A DNA stretch of 32,055 bases, from positions 1-32,055 of the forward strand of contig NZ_WVUG01000075.1 in assembly GCF_017614965.1 (NCBI RefSeq), given 5' to 3'. Position numbers and translations under genes: made by a program. Shown piece after piece: positions 15,563 through 25,163 of the stretch. How positions within the stretch are numbered: the first letter of the stretch is position 1; the number at the start of each line of letters is the position of its first letter. Under the pieces are notes generated by a model. The model was not told the DNA's origin. It saw only the letters and a list, made by a program, of their open reading frames with translations, and did not search any database. This DNA comes from Streptomyces griseorubiginosus. Its GTDB lineage: Bacteria; Actinomycetota; Actinomycetes; Streptomycetales; Streptomycetaceae.

Positions 15563-18500
15563 GTGGGTGGGGTGCGTCCGCTGTCGCGGTGGCGTGTGTG
15601 GCTGGCCGTGGTGCCGTTGCTGGTGTCCTTCTGGGCGCAGGAGGGCGGCGCGGCCTACGCGGCGACGCGTCCGTCGCAGTCGCTGGGCGCCGGGCTGGGC
15701 CAGGTGTGGAAGTGGCTGTCTGGCTCGGACGGTTCGGGACCGGGGTCGAAGACCGGCTCCGCGCACGACGTGCACGCCGCGAAGTCCGGCCAGGGGCACC
15801 CCGCCGGGAAGGCGCCGGGCAAGGGCAAGGGGCAGCTGGCCGCCTGGAAGGCGCCGAGCACCCAGGCCAAGAAGGAACGTTCCGGCGACGCACGTGTCGG
15901 CTTCGACGCGAAGACGAGCAAGCGCGTGGCCGCGAAGTCCGGGGCGCAGTTCGACTACTTCCAGAACGCCGACGGGTCCTTCACCCGGAAGATGTCGCAG
16001 TCCAGGATCAACTACCGGGATCCGTCCGGGACCTGGAAGCACATCGACACCGCCGTCGCGAAGAGCGCCGACGGCCGCTGGCACGAGAAGGCGAACTCCC
16101 TCGGTGTGTCGTTCGCGCCCTCCACCGCGGCGGACGGTTCCGTTCAGCAGTCCGCGCTGCGGAGGAGCGGCGCGGGCTCGGTAGTGCCCGCATCCCTTGT
16201 CTGGAAGCCGACGACCTCCGCCCTTCAGGCCGACTACGCCGACGATCCGACGGCCACTCCCAGCCCTGCCGTCAGCTCCGGCACCTCCGCCCAGGGCGAC
16301 CTGGCGACGCTGACCATCTCCGAGTCCGAGTCGGTGTCCTGGTCGCTGGCCGGCGCGAACGCCGTGACCGGCACCGCCTCCGGTTCCGGCGTCGAGTACG
16401 ACAGTGTCCTGACGGACACGAACCTCGTCCTCGCGCCGACCGCGAACGGGGTGAAGGAGTCCCTGGTGCTGACCTCGGCCGATGCGCCGACCAGCTGGAT
16501 CTTCCCGATGTCCCTCAAGGGTCTGACGCTGACCACGGCGTCCGACGGCACCGTGGAGCTGGTGGACGGCGGCGGAACGGTCATGGCCAGCCTGCCGCAG
16601 CCCTTCGCCCGTGACTCCTACGTCGACCCGACCACCGGCGAGTCCCACGACAACTGGGACATGACGTACAGCGTCACCGAGGTCGACGGCACCCCGGCCG
16701 TGAAGATGTCGCTGGACCCCTCCTGGCTCGCCGGCTCCGACATCGCCTTCCCGGTGACCGTCGACCCGACGATGACCGTGTCCACCGCCGGCCAGAACCT
16801 CACGACGTACGTCTACTACCCGAACACCGCCGACTACTCCTCGGACACGGTCATGCGGGTCGGCACGCCGGACGGCGGCGCGTACATCGGCCAGGCGTTC
16901 ATGAAGTTCCTCGGGCTGCCGGACACCGACGGGTACCACATCACCGACGCCGACCTGCATTTGTTCAACGTGTGGGCCTACACGTGCAGTTCCTCCACCT
17001 CGTACAAGGTGTACCCGATCACGGAGCAGTGGTGGGTGACCGGGAAGAAGTCCTGGGACGACCGCCCGGCCACGAGTAGTGCGATCGGCACCTGGTCGGG
17101 CACGGTGTCCGACACGGTCTGCGGCAACACCTCGGTGTCCACCGGCACCGGCCAGTGGCAGGACACCGACCTGGACACCGACTGGTTCCAGAAGATCGCC
17201 CTGGGGCAGACCAGCAACTACGGCCTGTCGGCGTTCTCCTCGGCGACCAGCTCCTCCCAGTGGAAGAAGTTCGACTCCGACCAGGTCGACTCGCACGCCC
17301 CGTACGTGACGGTGACCTACAGCAAGAACTCGGCGCCGGACATCGAACACACCTACCCCAAGGCGAACTTCACCTCGCCCTCCCTGCGCCCGCAGCTGCA
17401 GGTCAAGGCCATCGACCCGGACTCCTGGCCCACCTCTCCGCTGAAGTACGACTTCGCGGTGTACTCCTCGGCGGGCAAGCAGATCGACACCTCGGGCTGG
17501 CAGTCCACCGCCAAGTGGACAGTGCCGTCCGGGGACCTGGGCTGGTCGACGTCGTACTACTGGACCGTCTCCGCGTACGACGGCTGGTCCACGACCACGA
17601 GCGGCAGCCAGCCCCTGTCGACGCTGGTCGCGCAGCCGCTGATCGCCTCGCGGCTGGCGCAGAACGGCGGGCACGGCTACGACGAGGAGGCCGGAAACTA
17701 CACCACCTCCGCCACCGACGCCTCCGTCTCCACCGTCGGCCCGTCCCTGGACGTGACCCGCTCCTACAACTCCCTGGACACCACCACCGCCGGAGCCTTC
17801 GGCGCGGGCTGGTCGGCTCTCGCCGACATGCGGGCCGTCATGGACGACGACGGTTCCAAGAGCGTGGTGGTCACCGACGACGGCGGAAAGCAGGAACGCT
17901 GGGGCTATTCGTCCTCCGGGTACACCCCGCCGACCGGTACCTACGGGACCTTCAAGGCCCTGTCCGCGGGCTACTCCCTCACCGAGACCTCGGGCACGAC
18001 GTACACCTTCGACACCCCGGGTGGCACCGACATCTGGCTGCTGTCGAAGATCAAGACCCACGCTGGGCTGACCGAGTCGCTCGGCTACGACTCCTCGTAC
18101 CGGCTGAGCACCATCAAGAACGACGTCTCCGCCCGCACCCTGTACTTCACCTGGGCCAAGCCCTCCGGTGCCGCCCACTACCACGTCCACACGGTCACCA
18201 CCGACGCCGCCACCAGCGGCAACACCTCCACCGCCGCCCTGTGGAGCTACGGCTACACCGGTGACCGGCTCACCTCCGTGTGCCCGCCGGCCACCGCCGC
18301 CCCGTCGACCGCGTCGACCTCCTGCTACGCCTACACCTACATCGCAGGGTCCAACTACCCCTCCGCCGCCCTGGACGCGGGCCCCAGCGGCTACTGGCGG
18401 CTGGACGAACCGTCCAGCAGCACCACCGCGGCCTCCTCCGTTCTGGCCAACGAGCAGACGGACGCGGGCAGTTACAAGAACGCCACGCTGGGCAGCGCCA

Positions 18501-21500
18501 CCGGCCCGCTCACCGGCTCGACGGCGACCGCCCTGACCCTCGCGGGCACCGGCTACGCGAAAGTCCCGGCCGGACTGCTGCACGCCAGCACCAGCCGGGC
18601 CGTGTCGCTGTGGTTCAAGACGTCCAAGAAGGGCGTCCTGATCGGCGACCAGTCCAAGGCGGTCGCCGGCACCGCGGCCACCGGTACCTGGACCCCGGTC
18701 CTGTACGTGGGTTCGGACGGCAAGCTGCACGGCCACTGGTGGAGCGTGAGCGGCTCAGGCAGCGCCGACTTCGGCTCCACCGGCACGGTCACCGACAACG
18801 CCTGGCACCACGCCGTCCTCAGCTCCGACGGCAGCACCCAGACCCTCTACCTCGACGGCACCAAGCAGGACACCTTCTCCGGCACCCCGGACGACCAGGA
18901 CAACGCCTACACCTACATCGGCGCCGGCTTCGCCGACTCCTGGCTCGACTCCCCGGGCGCTGTCAGCTACTTCACCGGCTCCATCTCCGACGTCTCCTTC
19001 TACAGCCACCCCGTCACCGCCTCCCAGGTCGACGACCTCTACGCCGCCGGCACCGCGAGTGCGGCCCTGCTGACCAAGGCGTCCAGCCCGGCCGGCCGGA
19101 CCACCGCGGCCGTCTCCTACGACACCGACGCCGACCGGCTGACGCAGGTCACCGACGAGAACGGCGGCACCTGGAAGCTGGGCACGCCCACCGTGGCCGG
19201 TTCCAGCGCGGTCTTCCGGGGCACGGTGCTCGGCGCGGACCCGGCCGGCTACTGGCAGCTGGGCGACGACAGCGACGACGGTTCCGCCACGTACGCGGCC
19301 GACGAGGTCAACGGCGGCGACGGCACGTACAACAACGTCACTCTCGGCGTCAGCGGCCCCTTCAGCGCCAAGGACAGCAGCGCGAACACGGCCGCATCCT
19401 TCGACGGCGCCAGCTCCTACGTCTCCGTACCGGCCGACCTGCTGCACACCGACACCAAGCGCAGTATCGGCATCTGGTTCAAGACGTCCACCTCCGGCGT
19501 GCTCATCGGCGACCAGTCCACGGCGATCGACGGAGCCACGGCCGCCTCGGGCACCTGGACACCGGTGCTGTACGTGGGCTCGGACGGCAAGCTGCACGGC
19601 CACTGGTGGAGTGTGAGCGGCTCCGGCAGCGCGGACTTCGGGTCCACCGGCAAGGTCAACGACAACGCCTGGCACTACGCGGTGCTCAGCTGCGACGTCG
19701 ACAGCCAGGCGCTCTTCCTCGACGGCACCAAGCAGGACACGTTCGCCGGGACACCGGCCGACCAGTCCAACACCCTGACGTACATCGGCGCGGGCTTCGC
19801 CAAGAGCTGGATCGACTCGCCCGGCGACGTCAGCTACTTCAAGGGTTCCATCGCCGAAGTCGGCTTCTACGACCATAATCTGACGTCCACTCAGGTGGCG
19901 GCCCAGTGGAACGCCTACAAGCAGTCCACCGGCACCATCGCCACCGAGTCCGTCAACGTCACCGACCCCGGCGGCAACACCCTCACCAGCACCTACGACC
20001 TGTCCAACGGCGGCCGTGTCCTCACCGACACGGACGGCACCGGAGCCACCACGTCCTACGGCTACGACACCTCCGGCTTCCTCTACACCACCACCGACGG
20101 CAACGGGGACGTGACCACCACCGGCCACAACTCCCGTGGTGACGTGGTCTCCCGCACGACCTGCCAGGACCAGTCCGCCTCCCTGTGCTCGACGTCGTAC
20201 TTCACGTACTACCTCAACGCCGACTCGGACACGGACCCGCGCAACGACCAGCTGCTGACCTCGTCCGACGGACGGTCGTCGAGCTCCTCGGACACGACCT
20301 ACCGCACCGTCAACTCCTATGACGGCAACGGCAATCTGCTGACGACCACGACCCCGCCGGTCACCGGTCACAGTGCCGGTCTGACGACGACGAAGACGTA
20401 CACCAGCTCCGGCACGCCCAGTTGGGCCGCCGGCGTCTTCGCCCCGGCCGGGCTGCTGGCCTCCACGACCACACCCGGCGGCGCGACCACCTCGTACAAG
20501 TACTACGCGAACGGGGACCTCGCCACGGAGACCTCGCCGCTCGGCCTGGTCACCCACTACACCTATGACCAGCTCGGCCGGGTGCTCACCAGGACCGAGA
20601 CCTCCAACACCTACCCGGCGGGTCTGGTCACCCGCTTCACCTACGACCCGCTGGGCCGCGTCCTCACCGAACTCGACCCGGGCACGACGAACGCCGTCAA
20701 CCAGGCCGTCGTCCACACCGCGTTGACGACCAACACCTATGACGCGGACGGCAACACGCTCACCAGGACGGTCTCCGACACCACCGGCGGCGACACGGCC
20801 CGCACCACGACCACCGTCTACAACGACTTCGGCGAACCGAAAACCGTCACCGACCCCGAACAGCACACCACCTCCTTCACCTACGACGCCTACGGGAACA
20901 AGGCGACCGAGACCGACGCCGACGGCCAGTCCTACGCCTTCACCCATGACGCGGGCGGCAGCCTGCTGACGACGACCCTCACCAACTACACGGGCTCGTC
21001 GGCCACTTCGCAGTCGGCCGCCGCCCAGCTGCTGGAGCAGCGGAGCTACGACGCGGGTGGCCGCCTCCACACGATCACCGACGGCATCGGCGTCACCACG
21101 ACCTACGCGTACTACGACAACGGGCTGACGAAGCAGATCGCCCGCACCGGCGCCTCCGGCACGAGCTACGTCGACGAGCAGGACTCCTATGACGACGCGG
21201 GCAACCTCACCGGCAGAACCACGGGCAACGGCACGCTGGAGACCACCTACTCGGTGGACGCCGCCGGCCGCACCACGGCCACCACCAAGGACCCGGACAC
21301 CCTGGCCCAGTCGACCGCGTACACCTTCGACGACGACTCCCGGGTCCTGACCTCGACGCAGACCGACGCGGCCGGTGATCCGGCACAGAAGTGGACGTAC
21401 ACCTACGACGCGGCCGGTGACGTGCTGTCCGCCGCCCAGTACGTCTCGAGTTCCCTGACCCTCACCACCAGCGCGACCTATGACGAGCGCGGCCTGAAGA

Positions 21501-24500
21501 TCACCGCGACCGACGCGCAGAACAAGGTCTATTCGTACGCCAACGACGAGGCCGGCCGACCGACCACGACGACGAGCCCGGCGATCACCACCACCGAGCC
21601 CGGCACCGGCGCGACCGAGACCTCGTACCCGACCACGATCAACGGCTACGACACCTTCGGCGACCGCACCGAGGCCGAGGACGCGAACGGCAACATCACG
21701 GCCACCGCCTACGACCGCGACGGCCGCAGGACCGGCACCACGCTCCCGTCGTACAACGGCACCTCCGCCACCACCGCCTGGACCTACGACGCCTCCGGCG
21801 ACGTCCTCAGCGAGACCGACGCCAAGGGCGAAACCGACTACGCCTACGACCAGTTGGGGGACCTGGTCAAGCAGACCAACCCGGCGATCAGCATCTCCGG
21901 CACCGCCACCCGTGGCACCTTCACCTACTCCTACGACCTGGCCGGCGACCGCCTGACCGAGACCTCCCCGTACGGATCGGTCACCCACCACAGCTACGAC
22001 GACCTGGGCCGCGACAGCAGCACCTGGGCGTACGTCTACACGTCCACGAGCGTGCAGACGAAGCAGGAGACCGACACCACATACAACAGTGCGGGCCTGG
22101 TCGCCAGGCGCTCGTCCGTCAGCGGTGTCGTGGCCGGCTACACGTACGACGCACTCGGCCGCACCCGCACCACCTCCGACACGACCGGCGACACCACCGC
22201 CTACACCTACGACCTGCGCGACGACGTCATCAAGACCGTCCTGCCGGACCAGAGCATCACGACGGCGACCTACGACGCGGCGGGCCGCAGGACCGCGACC
22301 GCGATCGAGACATCGGCCGGCACGGTGCTGTCGTCCACGTCGGCGACCTACACCGACGACGGGAACCTGAAGACGGTCACCGACGCCCGCCAGCACACCG
22401 TCAGTTACGTCTACGACGCCGTCGGCGACCTCACCCAGCAGACCGAGCCGGTCAGCGACAGCGCCACCATCACCACCGCATACGGCTACGACGCGGCGGG
22501 CCACCAGACCGCCTACACCGACGGCAACGGCGACACCACGTACTACACGTACAACTCGCTGGGCCTGCCCGCGAGCAAGGAGGTCCCGCCGGTCACCGGC
22601 TACACCAGTGCCGCGGACCGGACCACCACCTACGCCTACGACGAGCGCGGCCGACTCGTCACCCAGAGCGACCCGGGCGGCGTGACGACCACCAACACCT
22701 ACGACGCCCTCGACGACCTGACCGCACAGAGCGGCACCGGCGCCGACGCGACCACGGCCGACCGCCACTTCACCTACTCGCTGAACGGCCACCTGGTGGC
22801 CTCGGCCGTCGGCTCCACCTGGGAGTACTACGACACCAACGCGCTCGGCGACGTCCTCACCACCTCAGGCCAGGCGGGCAGTTCGTCCTTCACCTACAAC
22901 GCCGACGAGAACCCGGCCACCCGCACTGACGCCTCCGGCACCAGCAGCTACACCTACGACACGGACGGGCGCCTGAGCACCGACACGGACGCGTCGACGG
23001 GGACGACCCTGACCTACCAGTACAACGCCCTGTCCCAGCCCAAGTCGGTGGCCTACGGCTCCTCGGGCGACGTCCGCGGCTTCGGCTACGACTCCCTGCA
23101 CCGCCTGACCTCCGACACCCTCACCACCGCCACGGGCACCAAGGTCGCCTCGGTCGGCTACGACTGGGACAAGAACGACAACCTGACCTCCAAGACCACG
23201 ACCGGAGTCCAGGGCGCGTCGACGAACTCGTACGCCTACGACTACGCAAACCGCCTCACGTCCTGGACCTCGGGCTCCACCACGACCGGCTACACGTACG
23301 ACGCCGACGGCAACCGCCTGACCGCGGGCTCCACGAGGTACACCTACAACGCCCGCGACCAGCTGACCTCCGACGGCACGCTCGCCTACGGCTACACGGC
23401 CCGCGGCACCCTGTCGGCCAAGGGTTCCACGGCCTACACCTTCGACGCCTACGGCCAGCAGAGCACCGCCGGTGCCACCGGGTACACCTACGACGCGCTG
23501 GGCCGTGCGATCACCGCCGGCTCCAGCACCCTCGCCTACTCCGGCACCGACAACACCGTCGCCTCCGACGGCACGAGCACCTACAGCCGCGATCCGTCGG
23601 GCGCGCTGACCGGCGAGTCCTCGGCGACCGGCGCCACCCTGGCCTGGACCGACCTGCACACCGACGTCATCGGCCAGTTCACGGCCGGTGGCAGCGCGCT
23701 GACGGGCTCCGCGAGCTACGACCCGTGGGGCACCACCACCGCCTCCACCCTGACCGGCAGCGTCGGCTACCAGAGCGAGTACACCGACCCGTCGACCGGC
23801 AACGTCAACATGCACGCCCGCTGGTACAGCCCGAGCACGGGAGGCTTCGACTCGGCGGACACGGTCGACAATCCGGCGGTCGGCGACAGCACCGACGCGA
23901 ACGACTTCGCCTACGCGAACGACGCACCGCTGACCGGGACGGACCCGAGCGGGCACTGCATCGAGGACCTGTGCATAGGAGAGGCCATCGCCGCGGCTGC
24001 CATAGCCGACGCCCTCTACAACACGTGCGTGGAGTACTGCTCCAGCCTCACGCACAGCCTGTCGAACGCGCTGGGTTCGCTGACCTACAGTTCGTCCGGC
24101 TCGTCAACGCACAGTCACGTTTCCAGTTCCTCCACCACCTACTCCGGCGCGACCAGCAGCTACGGGATGTGCGCCGAGGTCTGGTCGATGTCCTGCCAGG
24201 TCCGCTACGGAAGGACCAACTCCGGCAGTGGCCGCACGTCCTCGGGAGGCGGAGGCGGAGGCGGAGGCGGTTCCTGTTACTCCTGCGGTGGCGGGGTCAG
24301 TCCCGCGGAAGCGGCCGCCGCGGCTGCCAGGGCAGCGGCTGCCGCAGCCGCCGCCGCGGCGGCCCGCCGCGCCGCGATCCGCGCCCATGCCATCAAGATC
24401 ACCGCCTCGATCGGCAAGGGCACCCTCACGGTCCGCTCCATCTCCTCGGCTGCTCAGCCGCCAACCGTCAAGATCAACATCAGTAACTCGATCCGCAACG

Positions 24501-25153
24501 CCGCCTCCGCCATTGCTGCTGGTCTGACCACGGCCGCCGTGTGTGTGGTCACCGGAGGCTGCGAAAGGGCGCCGAAGGAGAAGAGCGGGACGAACTGCTC
24601 GATGGGCACTGGAGTGGGCTACCAGGTCCCGGGGGCGCTTGACGATGCGGGCCGCGCCACCGGAGTGTTCGCCTGCGTCACGGAGAGCAGTATCCGGCCT
24701 TCAGGCAGCGGGAAGGTGACCGTGGCCGCGCGCTCCCAGCTCTCCGGGTACAGCGAGGCCCAGGACTACGCCGACCAGATGGGACTGAACCCCGAGCGCA
24801 CGATCAACGCCTGCCATCTGATCGGAGACGTCCTCGGCGGCTCGGGTGGTGACGTGCGCAATCTGGGGACCTGCTGGCGGGGCGTGAACACCTTCGACCG
24901 GACCTCGGGGAGCCTTGGCCGCAACAACATGCGCGTTATGGAGGACGAGGTGAAGAAGGCGGCCCAGCGGGGCCAGAGCGTGGCCTACACCGTCGTCCCG
25001 CAGTACCGGACAGCAGGCAGCAAAGTGCCCTACCGGTTCGTCCTGACGGCACGTGGCTACTACAACAGCGGAGCCGCGGGACTCTCGGACACCATGACGG
25101 TGTACAACACCTACGGCCCGTCGGGGGTGAACCTCGGTGACGTCGTCAAATGA
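15563..25153 (+). CDS. Giant secreted Rhs/YD-repeat polymorphic toxin with C-terminal endonuclease-like domain
   Basis: The protein is 3196 residues. In order: Sec-type signal peptide (about 1-33, AYA end); a low-complexity Gly/Lys/Ala region; DNRLRE-type beta domain (about 400-590); fibronectin-like segment (590-690); Rhs N-terminal module (about 720-840); two similar LamG/concanavalin-like domains (about 936-1163 and 1220-1456); more than 30 YD repeats (about 1478-2715); and the Rhs core end ARWYSPSTGGF...TDPSGH (to about 2796), the usual boundary before a variable toxin. The last 400 residues hold Ser-, poly-Gly and poly-Ala linkers, then a domain (about 3050-3185) resembling the non-specific DNA/RNA endonuclease group (Endonuclea_NS_2): CHLIGDVLGGSG with His3085, NLGTC, Asn3109 in RGVN, and a conserved tail YTVVPQYR. 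It should be exported, with the beta shell enclosing the toxin. GTG 15563 is the chosen start; GTG 15572 is an alternative. The immunity gene follows. Confidence 0.92.
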   Translation: MGGVRPLSRWRVWLAVVPLLVSFWAQEGGAAYAATRPSQSLGAGLGQVWKWLSGSDGSGPGSKTGSAHDVHAAKSGQGHPAGKAPGKGKGQLAAWKAPSTQAKKERSGDARVGFDAKTSKRVAAKSGAQFDYFQNADGSFTRKMSQSRINYRDPSGTWKHIDTAVAKSADGRWHEKANSLGVSFAPSTAADGSVQQSALRRSGAGSVVPASLVWKPTTSALQADYADDPTATPSPAVSSGTSAQGDLATLTISESESVSWSLAGANAVTGTASGSGVEYDSVLTDTNLVLAPTANGVKESLVLTSADAPTSWIFPMSLKGLTLTTASDGTVELVDGGGTVMASLPQPFARDSYVDPTTGESHDNWDMTYSVTEVDGTPAVKMSLDPSWLAGSDIAFPVTVDPTMTVSTAGQNLTTYVYYPNTADYSSDTVMRVGTPDGGAYIGQAFMKFLGLPDTDGYHITDADLHLFNVWAYTCSSSTSYKVYPITEQWWVTGKKSWDDRPATSSAIGTWSGTVSDTVCGNTSVSTGTGQWQDTDLDTDWFQKIALGQTSNYGLSAFSSATSSSQWKKFDSDQVDSHAPYVTVTYSKNSAPDIEHTYPKANFTSPSLRPQLQVKAIDPDSWPTSPLKYDFAVYSSAGKQIDTSGWQSTAKWTVPSGDLGWSTSYYWTVSAYDGWSTTTSGSQPLSTLVAQPLIASRLAQNGGHGYDEEAGNYTTSATDASVSTVGPSLDVTRSYNSLDTTTAGAFGAGWSALADMRAVMDDDGSKSVVVTDDGGKQERWGYSSSGYTPPTGTYGTFKALSAGYSLTETSGTTYTFDTPGGTDIWLLSKIKTHAGLTESLGYDSSYRLSTIKNDVSARTLYFTWAKPSGAAHYHVHTVTTDAATSGNTSTAALWSYGYTGDRLTSVCPPATAAPSTASTSCYAYTYIAGSNYPSAALDAGPSGYWRLDEPSSSTTAASSVLANEQTDAGSYKNATLGSATGPLTGSTATALTLAGTGYAKVPAGLLHASTSRAVSLWFKTSKKGVLIGDQSKAVAGTAATGTWTPVLYVGSDGKLHGHWWSVSGSGSADFGSTGTVTDNAWHHAVLSSDGSTQTLYLDGTKQDTFSGTPDDQDNAYTYIGAGFADSWLDSPGAVSYFTGSISDVSFYSHPVTASQVDDLYAAGTASAALLTKASSPAGRTTAAVSYDTDADRLTQVTDENGGTWKLGTPTVAGSSAVFRGTVLGADPAGYWQLGDDSDDGSATYAADEVNGGDGTYNNVTLGVSGPFSAKDSSANTAASFDGASSYVSVPADLLHTDTKRSIGIWFKTSTSGVLIGDQSTAIDGATAASGTWTPVLYVGSDGKLHGHWWSVSGSGSADFGSTGKVNDNAWHYAVLSCDVDSQALFLDGTKQDTFAGTPADQSNTLTYIGAGFAKSWIDSPGDVSYFKGSIAEVGFYDHNLTSTQVAAQWNAYKQSTGTIATESVNVTDPGGNTLTSTYDLSNGGRVLTDTDGTGATTSYGYDTSGFLYTTTDGNGDVTTTGHNSRGDVVSRTTCQDQSASLCSTSYFTYYLNADSDTDPRNDQLLTSSDGRSSSSSDTTYRTVNSYDGNGNLLTTTTPPVTGHSAGLTTTKTYTSSGTPSWAAGVFAPAGLLASTTTPGGATTSYKYYANGDLATETSPLGLVTHYTYDQLGRVLTRTETSNTYPAGLVTRFTYDPLGRVLTELDPGTTNAVNQAVVHTALTTNTYDADGNTLTRTVSDTTGGDTARTTTTVYNDFGEPKTVTDPEQHTTSFTYDAYGNKATETDADGQSYAFTHDAGGSLLTTTLTNYTGSSATSQSAAAQLLEQRSYDAGGRLHTITDGIGVTTTYAYYDNGLTKQIARTGASGTSYVDEQDSYDDAGNLTGRTTGNGTLETTYSVDAAGRTTATTKDPDTLAQSTAYTFDDDSRVLTSTQTDAAGDPAQKWTYTYDAAGDVLSAAQYVSSSLTLTTSATYDERGLKITATDAQNKVYSYANDEAGRPTTTTSPAITTTEPGTGATETSYPTTINGYDTFGDRTEAEDANGNITATAYDRDGRRTGTTLPSYNGTSATTAWTYDASGDVLSETDAKGETDYAYDQLGDLVKQTNPAISISGTATRGTFTYSYDLAGDRLTETSPYGSVTHHSYDDLGRDSSTWAYVYTSTSVQTKQETDTTYNSAGLVARRSSVSGVVAGYTYDALGRTRTTSDTTGDTTAYTYDLRDDVIKTVLPDQSITTATYDAAGRRTATAIETSAGTVLSSTSATYTDDGNLKTVTDARQHTVSYVYDAVGDLTQQTEPVSDSATITTAYGYDAAGHQTAYTDGNGDTTYYTYNSLGLPASKEVPPVTGYTSAADRTTTYAYDERGRLVTQSDPGGVTTTNTYDALDDLTAQSGTGADATTADRHFTYSLNGHLVASAVGSTWEYYDTNALGDVLTTSGQAGSSSFTYNADENPATRTDASGTSSYTYDTDGRLSTDTDASTGTTLTYQYNALSQPKSVAYGSSGDVRGFGYDSLHRLTSDTLTTATGTKVASVGYDWDKNDNLTSKTTTGVQGASTNSYAYDYANRLTSWTSGSTTTGYTYDADGNRLTAGSTRYTYNARDQLTSDGTLAYGYTARGTLSAKGSTAYTFDAYGQQSTAGATGYTYDALGRAITAGSSTLAYSGTDNTVASDGTSTYSRDPSGALTGESSATGATLAWTDLHTDVIGQFTAGGSALTGSASYDPWGTTTASTLTGSVGYQSEYTDPSTGNVNMHARWYSPSTGGFDSADTVDNPAVGDSTDANDFAYANDAPLTGTDPSGHCIEDLCIGEAIAAAAIADALYNTCVEYCSSLTHSLSNALGSLTYSSSGSSTHSHVSSSSTTYSGATSSYGMCAEVWSMSCQVRYGRTNSGSGRTSSGGGGGGGGGSCYSCGGGVSPAEAAAAAARAAAAAAAAAAARRAAIRAHAIKITASIGKGTLTVRSISSAAQPPTVKINISNSIRNAASAIAAGLTTAAVCVVTGGCERAPKEKSGTNCSMGTGVGYQVPGALDDAGRATGVFACVTESSIRPSGSGKVTVAARSQLSGYSEAQDYADQMGLNPERTINACHLIGDVLGGSGGDVRNLGTCWRGVNTFDRTSGSLGRNNMRVMEDEVKKAAQRGQSVAYTVVPQYRTAGSKVPYRFVLTARGYYNSGAAGLSDTMTVYNTYGPSGVNLGDVVK
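18367..19935 (+). repeat. Internal duplication of a LamG-type domain in the Rhs gene
   Basis: The segments at about 18367-19060 and 19222-19935 encode parallel domains (GYWRLDE... / GYWQLGD..., WFKTS, LIGDQS, YVGSDGKLHGHWW, YIGAGFA). They are close at DNA level around 18700-18830 versus 19567-19690. They are inserted between the Rhs N-terminal module and the main YD array, a position that could serve adhesion or target binding. Confidence 0.85.
19994..23700 (+). repeat. YD (Rhs) repeat array
   Basis: There are more than 30 degenerate copies of a unit of about 20 residues with the pattern YDxxGxxxxxTDxxGxxTxY. In known Rhs and TcC proteins such repeats form a hollow beta shell around the C-terminal toxin. 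DNA copies are diverged, so this is an old array. Confidence 0.93.
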
Positions 25154-25163
25154 GGGAGAGACC

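Noticed and set aside
15464..22792. Very long minus-strand open frames (1090 and 1345 codons) opposite the Rhs gene
   Set aside because: They are frame shadows of GC-rich coding DNA: Val/Gly/Arg-rich, repetitive, no domain, no ribosome binding site. The + frame has a signal peptide and clear Rhs domains.
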